A stretch of DNA of 64,000 nucleotides. Source: an uncultured Parabacteroides sp. Lineage in GTDB: Bacteria; Bacteroidota; Bacteroidia; Bacteroidales; Tannerellaceae. Positions within the stretch are counted from its first letter, which is position 1. Each line of letters starts with the position of its first letter. The position numbers and the translations under genes were made by a program. The notes below the pieces were generated by a model, which had not been told where the DNA came from, made no database searches, and saw only the letters and a program-made list of their open reading frames with translations. Shown here in pieces: positions 8,949-17,554 of the stretch. The stretch covers positions 84,735-148,734 of the forward strand of contig CASFXH010000001.1 of the NCBI GenBank assembly GCA_949298575.1. The letters run 5' to 3'.

Positions 8949-9929
8949 TCATACGACGCTAGGTGAACCGCCGTCGCTCCCCTCAAAGGGCTCGTCCTTG
9001 TCCTCTTCGGACCCTTCCTCGGGCTCCGTGGGTTTTTCCTCGGACCCGTCGGGCTTCTCCTCGGGTTCGGTGGGCTCCGTGCCGGGCTTCTCTTCTCCTT
9101 CCGAGGGATTGGAGGGCTCGGTGCCGGGCTTTTCTTCCTCGCCCGCGGGCTTCGAGTTGCCACCTGTCGGTTCGTTTTTCGAGTCGTCGTCCGTTTTCTT
9201 GGCGGACTTCTTGCTCATTCTCCGGTTGAGGAGGATTTGCGTGTGCTCGACTTCCGCGTTAAAGTACTCAATGAACGCGTCCACTTCCGTGGATGGGTTG
9301 ATCAGGCTCTGCGCGAAGATGTAGGTCGTCACGATATCGTAGGCGATGTCCATCCGCTCGCGAATCGATTCCGCTGGCTCCAGCTTCTCGTCGACGATCG
9401 ATTTTGTTCTCGTCTGGCGGAGCTCGGCGTATTGATCGTTGTAGCTGGCCAATTCGGTCACGCTTTCCGTGAGTCCGAGGGTCGCGACGTGGGCCTTGTT
9501 GTCCTCTTTATTCAAGTAGAACAGGAGGCCGATGATCAACTCCGTTCTGTCTTTCCCCGGCTGCGCGCCCATATTGGCGTAGCCGGAAATTTCCTCATAC
9601 AGATCCGCTGCCGCTTTCTTCACTTCGGCGTTGGGCAAATTGCGCGCCGTCCGACAGACACCGAGGATATGGCTGACCAGCGCGCGGCGCTGCGTATCCA
9701 ATTCCTCTAGCGGTGCGGTGTTCTCGTTGGCCTTCGCCTCGGGCGGCAAGGCCCGGAGCGATTGCAGGTCGGCTTTCAAGGCTTCGAATGTCGCCTCGGG
9801 GACTCCCAGCTTCTCGATTCCATATTCCTCGATCCATTGGATGAGGGAACTCATCAGCGAGGCGTACTCCTTTTTGTTGAGCCGCGTCAGCGAGATGCTG
9901 CGAATCTTTTTTAAAGCCCCTTCTGCCAT
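8949..9929 (-). CDS. DUF6261-family protein 1 with acidic disordered tail
   Basis: 326 residues. Residues 1 to about 230 are helical and match the DUF6261 family of Bacteroidales (opening LTRLNKKEYASLMSSLIQW; later HVATLGLTESVTELASYNDQY; AQSLINPSTEVDAFI). From about residue 235 the chain becomes a low-complexity Glu/Pro/Lys/Gly tail with repeated EEKPGTEP blocks, ending DGGSPSVV. There is no signal peptide and no membrane segment, so it is probably cytoplasmic. Function is unknown. Two further paralogues lie at 24754 and 44774, and all three have a 42-bp-period array directly upstream. The tail coding sequence itself contains GTGCCGGGCT twice, exactly 42 bases apart (9079 and 9121). Confidence 0.8.
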   Translation of the reverse strand: MAEGALKKIRSISLTRLNKKEYASLMSSLIQWIEEYGIEKLGVPEATFEALKADLQSLRALPPEAKANENTAPLEELDTQRRALVSHILGVCRTARNLPNAEVKKAAADLYEEISGYANMGAQPGKDRTELIIGLLFYLNKEDNKAHVATLGLTESVTELASYNDQYAELRQTRTKSIVDEKLEPAESIRERMDIAYDIVTTYIFAQSLINPSTEVDAFIEYFNAEVEHTQILLNRRMSKKSAKKTDDDSKNEPTGGNSKPAGEEEKPGTEPSNPSEGEEKPGTEPTEPEEKPDGSEEKPTEPEEGSEEDKDEPFEGSDGGSPSVV

Positions 9930-9956
9930 GTCCGCGAGAGTTTCTGTTTTTACATT

Positions 9957-9988
9957 CGCGAAGATAGCGCGAGTTTTTCACCTGTCAA
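9957..9988 (-). promoter_or_regulatory. promoter of DUF6261 gene 1
   Basis: On the minus strand TTGACAGG (9981-9988) is followed after 19 bases by TATCTTCGCG (9957-9966). This fits the Bacteroidetes layout of a -33 TTG and a -7 TAnnTTTG box about 19 bases apart. The ATG is 28 bases further on. The 42-bp array begins about 40 bases upstream of the -33 box, so it lies outside the transcript of this promoter. Confidence 0.6.
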
Positions 9989-10027
9989 GGGTTTTTCTCG
10001 AAAAAAACCTTAATGAGTCTCTTAAAT

Positions 10028-10275
10028 ATGTTAACACGCTATCCGTGGACGAATCCGCGGTCGCGGGTTGTTAATTTTGCCGCGAGAAACGCTTCTCGCG
10101 ATCGCGGTCTGTTAATTTTGTTTATGGCGAAAGGATCCGCGGCCGCGGGGGGCTTGTCCGGGTCGCTTGGAGGCGATTCCGCGGGCGCGTTTCGTTAATT
10201 TTCCTTTAGAAATCACGATCCGCGGCCGCGGGGAAGCTTTCCCGGTCCCTTCCGGGGGAGTCCGCGGCCGCGGAT
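10028..10275. repeat. tandem array with 41-42 bp period and palindromic cores (array 1)
   Basis: Six GC cores, CCGCGGCCGCGG or close variants, start at 10055, 10096, 10137, 10179, 10220 and 10262: spacings 41, 41, 42, 41, 42. The consensus core is a perfect 12-bp palindrome. At 10096 the sequence has changed, but the centre is still palindromic (CGCGATCGCG). Between cores lies AT-rich GTTAATTTT (10070, 10111, 10194) or diverged sequence, often with its own hairpin such as CGCGAGAA-ACGC-TTCTCGCG at 10081. No start codon with a ribosome site and no cas-like gene is near. The array fills the 353-base gap between the unknown gene at 10283 and the DUF6261 promoter. Confidence 0.85.
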
Positions 10276-10282
10276 CGATGGC

Positions 10283-11527
10283 TCATTCCGTCGGCGGGGT
10301 CCACTCGGGCGCGGGAATCCGGATGGAGGCGACGAAATGCGTGTCGCTATCCACGGGGCAGAGCGAGAGGTAGCCGTTGAGGATGCGCCCCTCGCCGTCG
10401 AGCGTGAGCGGATTGTCGCGCTGGAGCTCGCGGACCGCGGCGAGGGCCTCGTCGGGATGGGCGTAGAAGCGGATCTCGAAGAGGCCTTTCGCCGTGGGGG
10501 CGACGAGGCTCTCGAAGAGGTGGGCCGACAGCTCGCCCATCGTGTGGCGCCAATTGATCTCGACGCAAGGGTGGACACGGTAGGCGCGGTCGGTGTCGAG
10601 GTAGATCATCATGTCGACGCCGACGGGCCCCTCGTACGCGCCCCGCGTCATTTCCCACAGGATTTTCCTGAGGCTCTCGCGGATGCTGTCGAGCCACGTG
10701 CGGCTCACGTAGCGGGAGAGGAGGTCGAGGATCCTTTCCTGCGACATCAGCCAATTACCCGTGTAGCCGCCCGAATCGTTCGTCTTGAAAAGCGAGTAGC
10801 CCACGAACTCGACCTTGTCGGCCGTGCAATAGAACTCCATGGCGAAGTCGATCAGGCGGTTGAGCATCCGCTCGATGCTGACGCTTTGCCCTTGGGAGAA
10901 GGCCGAGCTGAGCCAGCTCCTGTCGTTCATCCGCAGGTTCTTCGAGCGGACGAAGCGGACGCCCTGCCCCGACGAGGTATAGGATCGCTTGAGGACGTAG
11001 GGGCCCGGGAACTCCTCGTTTTCGATGAACTGCCCGAGGAGGTTCATGTTGCGGATGAATCGAGGCCGCTCGGGGAGCTTGGCGTAGGGGTATTTCTCGC
11101 GCAAGAGGCCGAGGACCTTGGCGCTGGTCTCCCGGTGGAAGAGGCCGATCCAGTTGGGGTCCCAGCTGGGGATCTGGATCCGCAGGCCCGCCCGCGCGAA
11201 GGCGTTGTAGCGCATGATGTCCGAGCGGTTCTTCCCCCAGGGGACGGCCACGAAGCGCGAGGAGATGGCCTCGTCGGCGTCGATGTCGGCGGGGCCCGTG
11301 ATGACCCGCGCTTTGGGTCGCAGGCGCCAGGGCAGGTTGTTGAGGAAATCGTCGGGGATCGGGCGGGGGCTCCAGACGAGGTCGTCGGGGCCGGCGTACC
11401 ATAAGGCGAGGCACGTCAAGTCTTCCATGAGCCACTGCACCCTTTTCGTGGGCTGTTGAAAGGAGTTCGACGTCTTGATGTTCTTTTCGTAGCCCGGGTT
11501 GAAATAATAAATTTTTCGATCGTTCAT
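10283..11527 (-). CDS. conserved hypothetical protein, possibly ATP-grasp-like
   Basis: 414 residues without signal peptide or membrane segment, so cytoplasmic. I do not recognise a named family. The middle has PGPYVLKRSYTSSGQGVRFV, a Lys followed by a Ser/Gly-rich loop as in ATP-grasp nucleotide-binding lobes, and the later GPVGVDMMIYLD and HPCVEINWRHTMG resemble the acidic/Asn metal-binding part (E-I-N) of that fold. This makes an ATP-dependent ligase possible, but it rests on motif reading only. The start at 11527 gives MNDRKIYYFNPGYE. The stop lies only eight bases from the last core of array 1. Neighbours do not indicate a pathway. Confidence 0.6.
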   Translation of the reverse strand: MNDRKIYYFNPGYEKNIKTSNSFQQPTKRVQWLMEDLTCLALWYAGPDDLVWSPRPIPDDFLNNLPWRLRPKARVITGPADIDADEAISSRFVAVPWGKNRSDIMRYNAFARAGLRIQIPSWDPNWIGLFHRETSAKVLGLLREKYPYAKLPERPRFIRNMNLLGQFIENEEFPGPYVLKRSYTSSGQGVRFVRSKNLRMNDRSWLSSAFSQGQSVSIERMLNRLIDFAMEFYCTADKVEFVGYSLFKTNDSGGYTGNWLMSQERILDLLSRYVSRTWLDSIRESLRKILWEMTRGAYEGPVGVDMMIYLDTDRAYRVHPCVEINWRHTMGELSAHLFESLVAPTAKGLFEIRFYAHPDEALAAVRELQRDNPLTLDGEGRILNGYLSLCPVDSDTHFVASIRIPAPEWTPPTE

Positions 11528-11632
11528 TTTTTTAATAAAGATAAAGTTGTTTGACCCACGCGTAGGATCCGCCGATGGGATCCGGAAGGCGCTGGGCCTT
11601 CATAGTAGGCTTATTCTCTCGTGTGGGGCTCG

Positions 11633-11669
11633 CGGGGCGGGCGGCGGTTTTGGGTCGCCTCCCGCCCCG
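11633..11669 (-). other. GC-rich stem-loop after the acyl-CoA synthetase gene
   Basis: Arms CGGGGCGGGCGGCG and CGCCTCCCGCCCCG around a GTTTTGGGT loop. It lies 28 bases after the stop codon of the synthetase gene on the minus strand. No T-run follows, so it is a poor intrinsic terminator; it may only protect the 3' end. Confidence 0.4.
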
Positions 11670-11696
11670 GGAGTCCGCGTTCGCGCGTTCGTCCAA

Positions 11697-13346
11697 TCAG
11701 ACCGGGGTGATCCCTTTCTCGGCCAGCAATTGGAGGCCGATGTCCTTGAGCTTGAACTTTTGGATCTTGCCGCTGCCCGTCAGGGGAAATCCCTCGACGA
11801 AGAAGACGTACTTGGGGATCTTGTGGCGGGCGATCTTGCCCCTGCAGAAGTCCTTGACCTCTTCCTCGGTGAGGGTCGCGCCCTCGTGGAGGATGATGAA
11901 GGCCCCGACCTCCTCGCCGTATTTCGGCGAGGGGACGGCGGCGACTTGTACGTCCTTGACGCCTTCCAGGTGGTAGAGGAATTCCTCGATCTCGCGGGGG
12001 TAGATGTTCTCGCCGCCGCGGATGATCATGTCCTTGATGCGTCCGGTGATGCGGTAGTTGCCGTTCTCGTCCTTGACGCCGAGGTCGCCGCTGTGTAGGA
12101 AGTGGTCCTGGTCGATGACCTCGGCCGTGGCCTCCGGATTGTTATAGTACCCCTTCATGGTGTTGTATCCGCGGTTGCACATCTCGCCTTGTGTCCCCGG
12201 GGGGCATTCCTCGCCCGTCTCGGGGTTGACGACGCGTACTTCCGTGAATTCGTACTCATGCCCGACGGTGAGATAGCGGACCTCGTCGGGGTCGTCTATG
12301 CGCGAGTGCGTCATGCCCGGCGAGGCCTCCGTCAGGCCGTAGACGCTCGTGATGCGCATGCCCATCTTCTTGTCGACCTGCCTCATGAGCTCGACGGGGC
12401 AGAGCGATCCGGCCATGATGCCCGTGCGGAGCGAGCTCATGTCGAATAGGGAGAACATGGGGTGGTTCAGCTCCGCGATAAACATGGTGGGGACGCCGTA
12501 GAGGGCCGTGCACCGTTCCTTATGGACCGACGCGAGGACGGTCAAGGGGTCGAACTTCTCGACCATGACTTGGGTGCATCCGTGCGTCAATACGTTCATC
12601 GAGGCCAAGACCACGCCAAAGCAGTGGAAGAGGGGGACGCAGCAGCAAAGCTTGTCGTCGGCCGTGAAGCGCATGTGCTCGCCGGTGAGGAAGCCGTTGT
12701 TGGTGATGTTATAGTGCGTGAGCATGACGCCCTTCGGAAATCCTGTCGTGCCGGAGGTGTATTGCATGTTGACCACGTCGTGGCAGCTGACTTTGGCCTT
12801 GGCGTCCTCCAGCGTCTTGTCGTCGATGTTTTCGCCGAGGAGGAGCAATTCGGGCGTGTTGTACATGCCCCGGAACTTTTCCTGCCCGATGTAGACGACA
12901 TTCTTGAGCCTCGGGAAGCGCTCGCTTTTCAAGAAACCACGTTGGGATTCCCTCAGTTCGGGGAGCATGGAATAGACCATATCGATGTAGCTGCCGTCGA
13001 AGACGCCGTCGGTGATGCACATCGTGTGGATGTCCGCGTTTTCCACGAGATACTCCAGCTCGTTCTGTTTATAGTTCGTGTTGATGGTGACGGCCACCGC
13101 GCCGATCTTGGCCGAGGCGAAGAGGAACGTCAGCCAGTCGGGGACGTTGGTCGCCCAGATGCCGACGTGGGTGCCGTGGGTCACGCCGATCGAGAGCATG
13201 CCTTTGGCCATGCGGTCGACTCGCTCGTTGAACTGTCTCCAGGTGAAGCGGAGGTCGCGGTCCGAGTAGACGATATATTCCTTGTCGGGCGTGGTCTCTG
13301 CCCAGTGTTCCAACCATTGGCCCAATGTCTTTTCTCTTAATTCCAT
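11697..13346 (-). CDS. AMP-forming acyl-CoA synthetase
   Basis: 549 residues starting at the ATG 13346 ([17 protein letters not shown]); a longer open frame upstream is only the shadow of the regulator gene. Adenylate-forming motifs are complete: P-loop-like [39 protein letters not shown], the hinge [15 protein letters not shown] and the C-terminal catalytic Lys in [10 protein letters not shown]. It activates a fatty or aryl acid to the CoA thioester via an acyl-AMP. The start lies 13 bases after an XRE-cupin regulator gene; this pair recurs in Bacteroidales, and the cupin protein probably senses the substrate or product (inference). Confidence 0.92.
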   Translation of the reverse strand: MELREKTLGQWLEHWAETTPDKEYIVYSDRDLRFTWRQFNERVDRMAKGMLSIGVTHGTHVGIWATNVPDWLTFLFASAKIGAVAVTINTNYKQNELEYLVENADIHTMCITDGVFDGSYIDMVYSMLPELRESQRGFLKSERFPRLKNVVYIGQEKFRGMYNTPELLLLGENIDDKTLEDAKAKVSCHDVVNMQYTSGTTGFPKGVMLTHYNITNNGFLTGEHMRFTADDKLCCCVPLFHCFGVVLASMNVLTHGCTQVMVEKFDPLTVLASVHKERCTALYGVPTMFIAELNHPMFSLFDMSSLRTGIMAGSLCPVELMRQVDKKMGMRITSVYGLTEASPGMTHSRIDDPDEVRYLTVGHEYEFTEVRVVNPETGEECPPGTQGEMCNRGYNTMKGYYNNPEATAEVIDQDHFLHSGDLGVKDENGNYRITGRIKDMIIRGGENIYPREIEEFLYHLEGVKDVQVAAVPSPKYGEEVGAFIILHEGATLTEEEVKDFCRGKIARHKIPKYVFFVEGFPLTGSGKIQKFKLKDIGLQLLAEKGITPV

Positions 13347-13359
13347 AATCGATCCGGGA

Positions 13360-13944
13360 TTAGAAAGGCGTGTAGACGATACCGAGGATGCGGGCCCGCT
13401 GGCCGGGCGCGGCGTGGACGTGATGCGAGACGATGGAATCGTAGTAGATGCTGTCGCCTTCTTCCAGTACGTAGCGTTTCTTTCCATAAAGGATTTCCAC
13501 GATACCGCTCATGACATAGATAAACTCTTCGCCCTCATGAGACGAGGGGTTGAACTCGACATTCTCGGACGCGGGCTCGACATCGATGAGGAAGGGCTCC
13601 ATGTGGCGTCCCGACTTGTCTTGCGCCAGCGAGTGGTATTCCATGAACTTGTTGCGGGTGGTCGCGTCGTTCGTGAAGTCGATGGCGTTTTTCTCGTTGC
13701 TGTCTTGTTTGCGCCTTACGACGGGCCCAAGCTCCGTCTGGTCATCCAGGAAAGTTCCTAACCTGACGCCCAGCACGCGGGCAATCTTGATGAGGGGCGC
13801 TAATGAGGGAAATTCGATATCCCCTTCAATACGCTCAATTTGTTCTTTTTTAAGCCCTGACCGTTCGGCTACGTTCTCGATCGTCAATTGTTTGGACTCT
13901 CGAATGCTCTTAATCTTGTTGCCAATAATTTTATTATTTCCCAT
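13360..13944 (-). CDS. XRE-family transcriptional regulator with C-terminal cupin domain
   Basis: 194 residues. Residues about 8-65 form an XRE/lambda-repressor helix-turn-helix ([20 protein letters not shown], then KKEQIERIE), and residues about 110-190 a cupin_2 beta-barrel ([29 protein letters not shown]). Such two-domain regulators bind a small ligand in the cupin. The gene precedes the acyl-CoA synthetase with 13 bases between them and shares its promoter, so it most likely controls that operon. Confidence 0.88.
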   Translation of the reverse strand: MGNNKIIGNKIKSIRESKQLTIENVAERSGLKKEQIERIEGDIEFPSLAPLIKIARVLGVRLGTFLDDQTELGPVVRRKQDSNEKNAIDFTNDATTRNKFMEYHSLAQDKSGRHMEPFLIDVEPASENVEFNPSSHEGEEFIYVMSGIVEILYGKKRYVLEEGDSIYYDSIVSHHVHAAPGQRARILGIVYTPF

Positions 13945-13964
13945 GTAGTATTATTTTTTAGTGC

Positions 13965-13974
13965 CGCGAAAATA
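13965..13974 (-). promoter_or_regulatory. -7 element of the XRE-cupin/acyl-CoA synthetase operon
   Basis: TATTTTCGCG on the minus strand, 21 bases before the ATG at 13944. It matches the TANNTTCGCG form seen at many other starts in the window. Confidence 0.5.
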
Positions 13975-14002
13975 ATGATTAATCTATTTATGAAAAGAAA
14001 AG

Positions 14003-14030
14003 TGCCGATAAAACTTTCATTTTATCGGCA
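14003..14030 (-). terminator. terminator of the nucleoside kinase gene
   Basis: Perfect arms TGCCGATAAAA and TTTTATCGGCA around CTTTCA, followed on the minus strand by CTTTTCTTTTC. It lies 16 bases after the stop at 14046. Confidence 0.8.
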
Positions 14031-14045
14031 AAGAAATAGGCTTCG

Positions 14046-15713
14046 CTAATATTTGAAACTTCCTCCACCGAGGAATTCTCGAAGAAGCGACGTCCCCGGT
14101 AAGGCTTCCTGCGGCAGGTAATTGAAATAGCGGAGGAAACGTAGCAAGCGATAGGCCTCGGCGTTCGCGGGACTGTTTTCCATGACCTCTGCCAGGAGTG
14201 GTTCCGCATAGGGGCGCAAGGCCGCCAGCTCGTAAAGCATGGCGCTGTTGAACATGGCATCAGCGTTTTCTTGGAATGGGAAAATCCATTTGTTCTCTCC
14301 TTTACGGACGCTTGGCCAGCGCAGGATGGTCTCCTCGGCGGAATAGCCCCGGAAACGGTAGTCGCGGATGATACGCCGGAGCAGGCGGTTGTCGGTGGTC
14401 GGGATCCAGTTGTGGTTGTCCAGCGCGATGGTGGTCAGGGCGGAGACGTAGATCCGGTATTTGTATTGTTCGTCGATGAAAGACGTCAGCTCGGGATTCA
14501 GGGCGTGGATGCCTTCCATGATCAAAACGGAATTGGGGCGCATCTTCAGGGTCTGCCCCTTGTAGATTCGCTTGCCGGTCTCGAAATTGAACGTGGGGAG
14601 TTTGATTTCCTCTCCGGCGAGTAGTTTCTTGATGTCTTGATTTAAATAAGGAAGGTCGAGGGCGTAGAGCGATTCGAAATCATATTCGCCGTTCTCGTCT
14701 TTCGGAGTATCTTCCCGATTCAGGAAGTAATCGTCGAGCGAGATGCCCAAAGGATGGATCAGGTTCGTGATCAGCTGGACTTGAAGCCGTTTGCAAAAAG
14801 TCGTTTTCCCAGAAGAGGAAGGCCCCGAGATCAAGACGATTCTCACGCCTTCTTGATATCGTCGGGCAATCTCTTCCGCGATCTTGGCCACTTGCTTCTC
14901 TTGCATCGCTTCCGAGACAAGGACAACCTCTTGCGCCATGCCCTCGCGAATGGCGATGTTCAGGTCGCCGACATTATTCAGGCCGACGGTTTGCTGGAGC
15001 GTTAGGTGTTCTTTATAGGCGTTGAACATTTTATTTTGGCAGATGATTGGCTCGAGCTCGTCGGGCTTGTCGGGGCGGGGTACACGGAGCAAAACACCGT
15101 TAGCGTAGGGGACAAGGTCGAAGAGATGAATATAACCCGTGGAGGGCGTCAGGCAACCGTAGAAGAAATTCGCGTAATCGCTCAATTCGTAATAGGACGT
15201 ATAGCACATTCCCGCCGTTTCGATTAAACGGGCCTTGTCTTCCATCTTTTGGGTGCGAAGGAGTTGGACGGCCTCATCAGTCCGGAGGCTGCGATGCGTG
15301 AAGGGGAGGTCCGCGCAGATCAGGGCTTGCATACGGGCTTTAATGTGGCCGATCGTTTCCGCCGTGAGCGGTTTCTCATCTTTGATAACCGCATAATAAC
15401 CTTTTGAGACGGGATGCTCCAGATGCAGCGTCGCCGAAGGCAGGATATCGTGGACCGCTTTCGAGAAAATGAAGCAGAGCGAGCGAACGAAGGTGCGTTG
15501 CCCCGACGAGCTGGTGTAATCGACGAATTCTACATCTTTGTCTTGCCAGCAACGGAAGGTCAACCCTTCGGTCCGGTTATTGACTTGCGCGTTGAGGGGG
15601 CGAGAAGTTAAAGGTTCGCCGACTTCCTCATAAATATCGAGCAGGGAAGATCCGATAGGCACTTCTACCCGCTTCTGGTTGTTTTTGCAGTAAATGGAGA
15701 TTGTGTTTATCAT
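14046..15713 (-). CDS. TGS-domain uridine kinase-like nucleoside kinase
   Basis: 555 residues. An N-terminal TGS-type domain (VEVPIGSSLLDIYEE region) and a threonyl-tRNA synthetase-like segment precede a uridine kinase/phosphoribulokinase P-loop domain: Walker A ISGPSSSGKTTF at about residue 295, then LDDYFLNRE (LSLDDYY in uridine kinases) and IMEGIHALNPEL. This architecture is conserved across Bacteroidetes and usually annotated nucleoside kinase. The exact substrate is not established by the sequence. It is transcribed alone, divergently from folP. Confidence 0.85.
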   Translation of the reverse strand: MINTISIYCKNNQKRVEVPIGSSLLDIYEEVGEPLTSRPLNAQVNNRTEGLTFRCWQDKDVEFVDYTSSSGQRTFVRSLCFIFSKAVHDILPSATLHLEHPVSKGYYAVIKDEKPLTAETIGHIKARMQALICADLPFTHRSLRTDEAVQLLRTQKMEDKARLIETAGMCYTSYYELSDYANFFYGCLTPSTGYIHLFDLVPYANGVLLRVPRPDKPDELEPIICQNKMFNAYKEHLTLQQTVGLNNVGDLNIAIREGMAQEVVLVSEAMQEKQVAKIAEEIARRYQEGVRIVLISGPSSSGKTTFCKRLQVQLITNLIHPLGISLDDYFLNREDTPKDENGEYDFESLYALDLPYLNQDIKKLLAGEEIKLPTFNFETGKRIYKGQTLKMRPNSVLIMEGIHALNPELTSFIDEQYKYRIYVSALTTIALDNHNWIPTTDNRLLRRIIRDYRFRGYSAEETILRWPSVRKGENKWIFPFQENADAMFNSAMLYELAALRPYAEPLLAEVMENSPANAEAYRLLRFLRYFNYLPQEALPGTSLLREFLGGGSFKY

Positions 15714-15733
15714 GCGTTTCTAGATTGATTTGC

Positions 15734-15742
15734 CCAAAGGTA
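15734..15742 (-). promoter_or_regulatory. -7 element of the nucleoside kinase gene
   Basis: TACCTTTGG on the minus strand, 20 bases before the ATG at 15713, the classical Bacteroidetes form TAnnTTTG. Confidence 0.55.
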
Positions 15743-15755
15743 CGGATTATTTTTA

Positions 15756-15765
15756 TAGCTTCGCG
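15756..15765 (+). promoter_or_regulatory. -7 element of the folP-cdaA operon
   Basis: TAGCTTCGCG, 17 bases before the ATG at 15783. It lies back to back with the -7 element of the divergent nucleoside kinase gene, so the two promoters overlap. Confidence 0.5.
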
Positions 15766-15782
15766 GCAAACAGGATAAAGAC

Positions 15783-16625
15783 ATGCCAAATAAAACGATA
15801 AATTTGAAAGGAGAACTGTTTTCGTTGGATAAACCGGTCGTGATGGGGATCTTGAATGTTACGCCCGATTCTTTTTACGCGGAAAGTCGCAAGCGGACTG
15901 AAGCGGCGATCGAGGCCCGGATCGAAGAGATCTTGACGGAGGGTGGCGATTGGATCGATATTGGGGGATATTCGTCTCGTCCTGGCGCGGACGACGTGAC
16001 CATGGAGGAAGAAATGCGGCGTTTGTCTGTCGGGTTGGAGATCTTGAGCCAGCGATATCCATCGGTCCCCGTGTCTGTTGATACGTTTCGGGCGGAGGTG
16101 GCTCGCCGTTGCGTGAATGATTACGGGGCCGCGATCGTGAACGACATTTCGGCGGGCGAATTGGACGCGGAGATGTTTCAAACGGTAGCCGACTTGCGAG
16201 TACCCTATATCCTAATGCACATGCGGGGGACGCCACGGAATATGATGTCGTTGACAGATTATCCGGATTTGATGGAGGAGATCATGCTTTACTTCGCGGA
16301 AAAGGTCAGGCGCTTGCGTTTGCTGGGTGTCGCCGACATGATCCTTGACCCGGGTTTTGGCTTTAGCAAGACGCTCGATCAGAATTACGCGTTGATGGCT
16401 CATTTGGGCGAATTCTCGATCTTCGAGTTGCCAGTCATGGTCGGTGTCTCGCGCAAACGGATGGTTTATGAGCTTTTGGGTACCACCCCGGAGGAAAGCC
16501 TGAATGGAACGACGGCTTTGCATGTCTATGCCTTGTTGAATGGCGCTTCTATCCTGCGGGTGCACGACGTCCGTGAGGCGGTGGAAGCGGTTCGGATCGT
16601 TCAAAAAATAAAAGAAAGCCATTGA
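15783..16625 (+). CDS. folP: dihydropteroate synthase
   Basis: 280 residues, the normal length. Motifs are MGILNVTPDSFY near residue 20, DIGGYSSRPGA at about 57 and ILDPGFGFSKT at about 183. It joins 6-hydroxymethyl-dihydropterin diphosphate to p-aminobenzoate in folate synthesis, in the cytoplasm, and is the target of sulphonamides. The cdaA gene starts five bases after its stop, an arrangement common in Bacteroidetes. Confidence 0.95.
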   Translation: MPNKTINLKGELFSLDKPVVMGILNVTPDSFYAESRKRTEAAIEARIEEILTEGGDWIDIGGYSSRPGADDVTMEEEMRRLSVGLEILSQRYPSVPVSVDTFRAEVARRCVNDYGAAIVNDISAGELDAEMFQTVADLRVPYILMHMRGTPRNMMSLTDYPDLMEEIMLYFAEKVRRLRLLGVADMILDPGFGFSKTLDQNYALMAHLGEFSIFELPVMVGVSRKRMVYELLGTTPEESLNGTTALHVYALLNGASILRVHDVREAVEAVRIVQKIKESH

Positions 16626-16629
16626 GAAA

Positions 16630-17418
16630 ATGATGTGGATGGATTTTGGAATAAGAGACTTGATTGACGTCTTGTTGGTCGCCATTATTTTGTATCAGAC
16701 CTACAAGATCATGAAAAGCTCGGGGACGCTGGCGATTTTCGGCGGTGTCGTATCGTTCATCGTGGTTTGGATCTTGATCTCGCAAGTGTTTGAGATGCGC
16801 TTGTTGGGCTCGATCATGGATAAGTTTATCAACGTGGGCGTGTTGGTGCTGGTGATCTTGTTTCAGGATGAGATCCGTCGTTTCCTTTCAGCTTTGGGAT
16901 CGCATCAAGGGTGGAAATTTTTCGCGAAGATTTTTTCCAAACGGCGCGAGGACTCGGAACAGGAGGGAAAATACATCGCCCCCGTTGTTCTGGCTTGCAT
17001 GAATATGGCGAAGAAAAAGACCGGTGCCTTGATTGTCATTCAACAAGATATGGATCTTGTCGCTTATGAACATACGGGTGAGATGTTTTGCGCCGACGTG
17101 AACGCCCGTTTGATCGAGAATATCTTTTTCAAGAATAGTCCGCTCCACGATGGGGCCATGATTATCGCCGACAACAAGATCCGGGCGGCGGGATGCATCC
17201 TCCCCGTGGCGCAGACGAGCAATATGCCTAAGGAAATGGGCCTTCGCCATCGTTCGGGCTTAGGCATGGCGCTTGAGACAGACGCTTTGGTGATCATCGT
17301 CTCCGAGGAGCGCGGCACGATTACCGTCGCCCATAAGGGACGTTTGCGACCCAATATCACGGCTAAGGAATTGCAACGGATTTTGTCGGCAGGCGATGTA
17401 AATGCGAATAATCGTTAA
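16630..17418 (+). CDS. cdaA: diadenylate cyclase (CdaA type)
   Basis: 262 residues. Three N-terminal membrane segments (about 8-30, 37-60, 67-85) precede a DAC domain with both nucleotide-binding motifs, DGAMII in SPLHDGAMIIAD and RHR in LRHRSGLG. It makes cyclic di-AMP from two ATP at the membrane. A second ATG at 16633 could also serve as start. Spacing to folP is five bases, so they are co-transcribed. A stem-loop follows the stop. Confidence 0.93.
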   Translation: MMWMDFGIRDLIDVLLVAIILYQTYKIMKSSGTLAIFGGVVSFIVVWILISQVFEMRLLGSIMDKFINVGVLVLVILFQDEIRRFLSALGSHQGWKFFAKIFSKRREDSEQEGKYIAPVVLACMNMAKKKTGALIVIQQDMDLVAYEHTGEMFCADVNARLIENIFFKNSPLHDGAMIIADNKIRAAGCILPVAQTSNMPKEMGLRHRSGLGMALETDALVIIVSEERGTITVAHKGRLRPNITAKELQRILSAGDVNANNR

Positions 17419-17420
17419 AT

Positions 17421-17447
17421 AAGCCCGATTCACGTGGTCGGGTTTGA
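17421..17447 (+). terminator. terminator of the folP-cdaA operon
   Basis: Arms AAGCCCGA and TCGGGTTT (one wobble) around TTCACGTGG, directly after the cdaA stop codon. Confidence 0.65.
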
Positions 17448-17488
17448 AATCTTTTCCTCGTTTTGCAAACTCTATGTGACAGAATGGT

Positions 17489-17498
17489 TATTTTCGCG
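17489..17498 (+). promoter_or_regulatory. -7 element of the pta-ackA operon
   Basis: TATTTTCGCG, 57 bases before the pta ATG. A TTTTGC upstream at 17461 is a possible -33 box, but the 23-base gap is longer than the usual 19. Confidence 0.45.
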
Positions 17499-17554
17499 TA
17501 GGTTTTAAAGGTCAAGCAATCTCGAAAAACATACTCTAAATAAGATATTCCATT

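Noticed and set aside
11540-11696. Sixth array between the unknown gene and the acyl-CoA synthetase
   Set aside because: It has GC-rich hairpins and a GTCCGCG string like array 1, but I find no 41-42 bp step.
13347-13487. Longer start of the acyl-CoA synthetase
   Set aside because: The extension is the other frame of the XRE-cupin gene; MELREKT at 13346 is the natural start.
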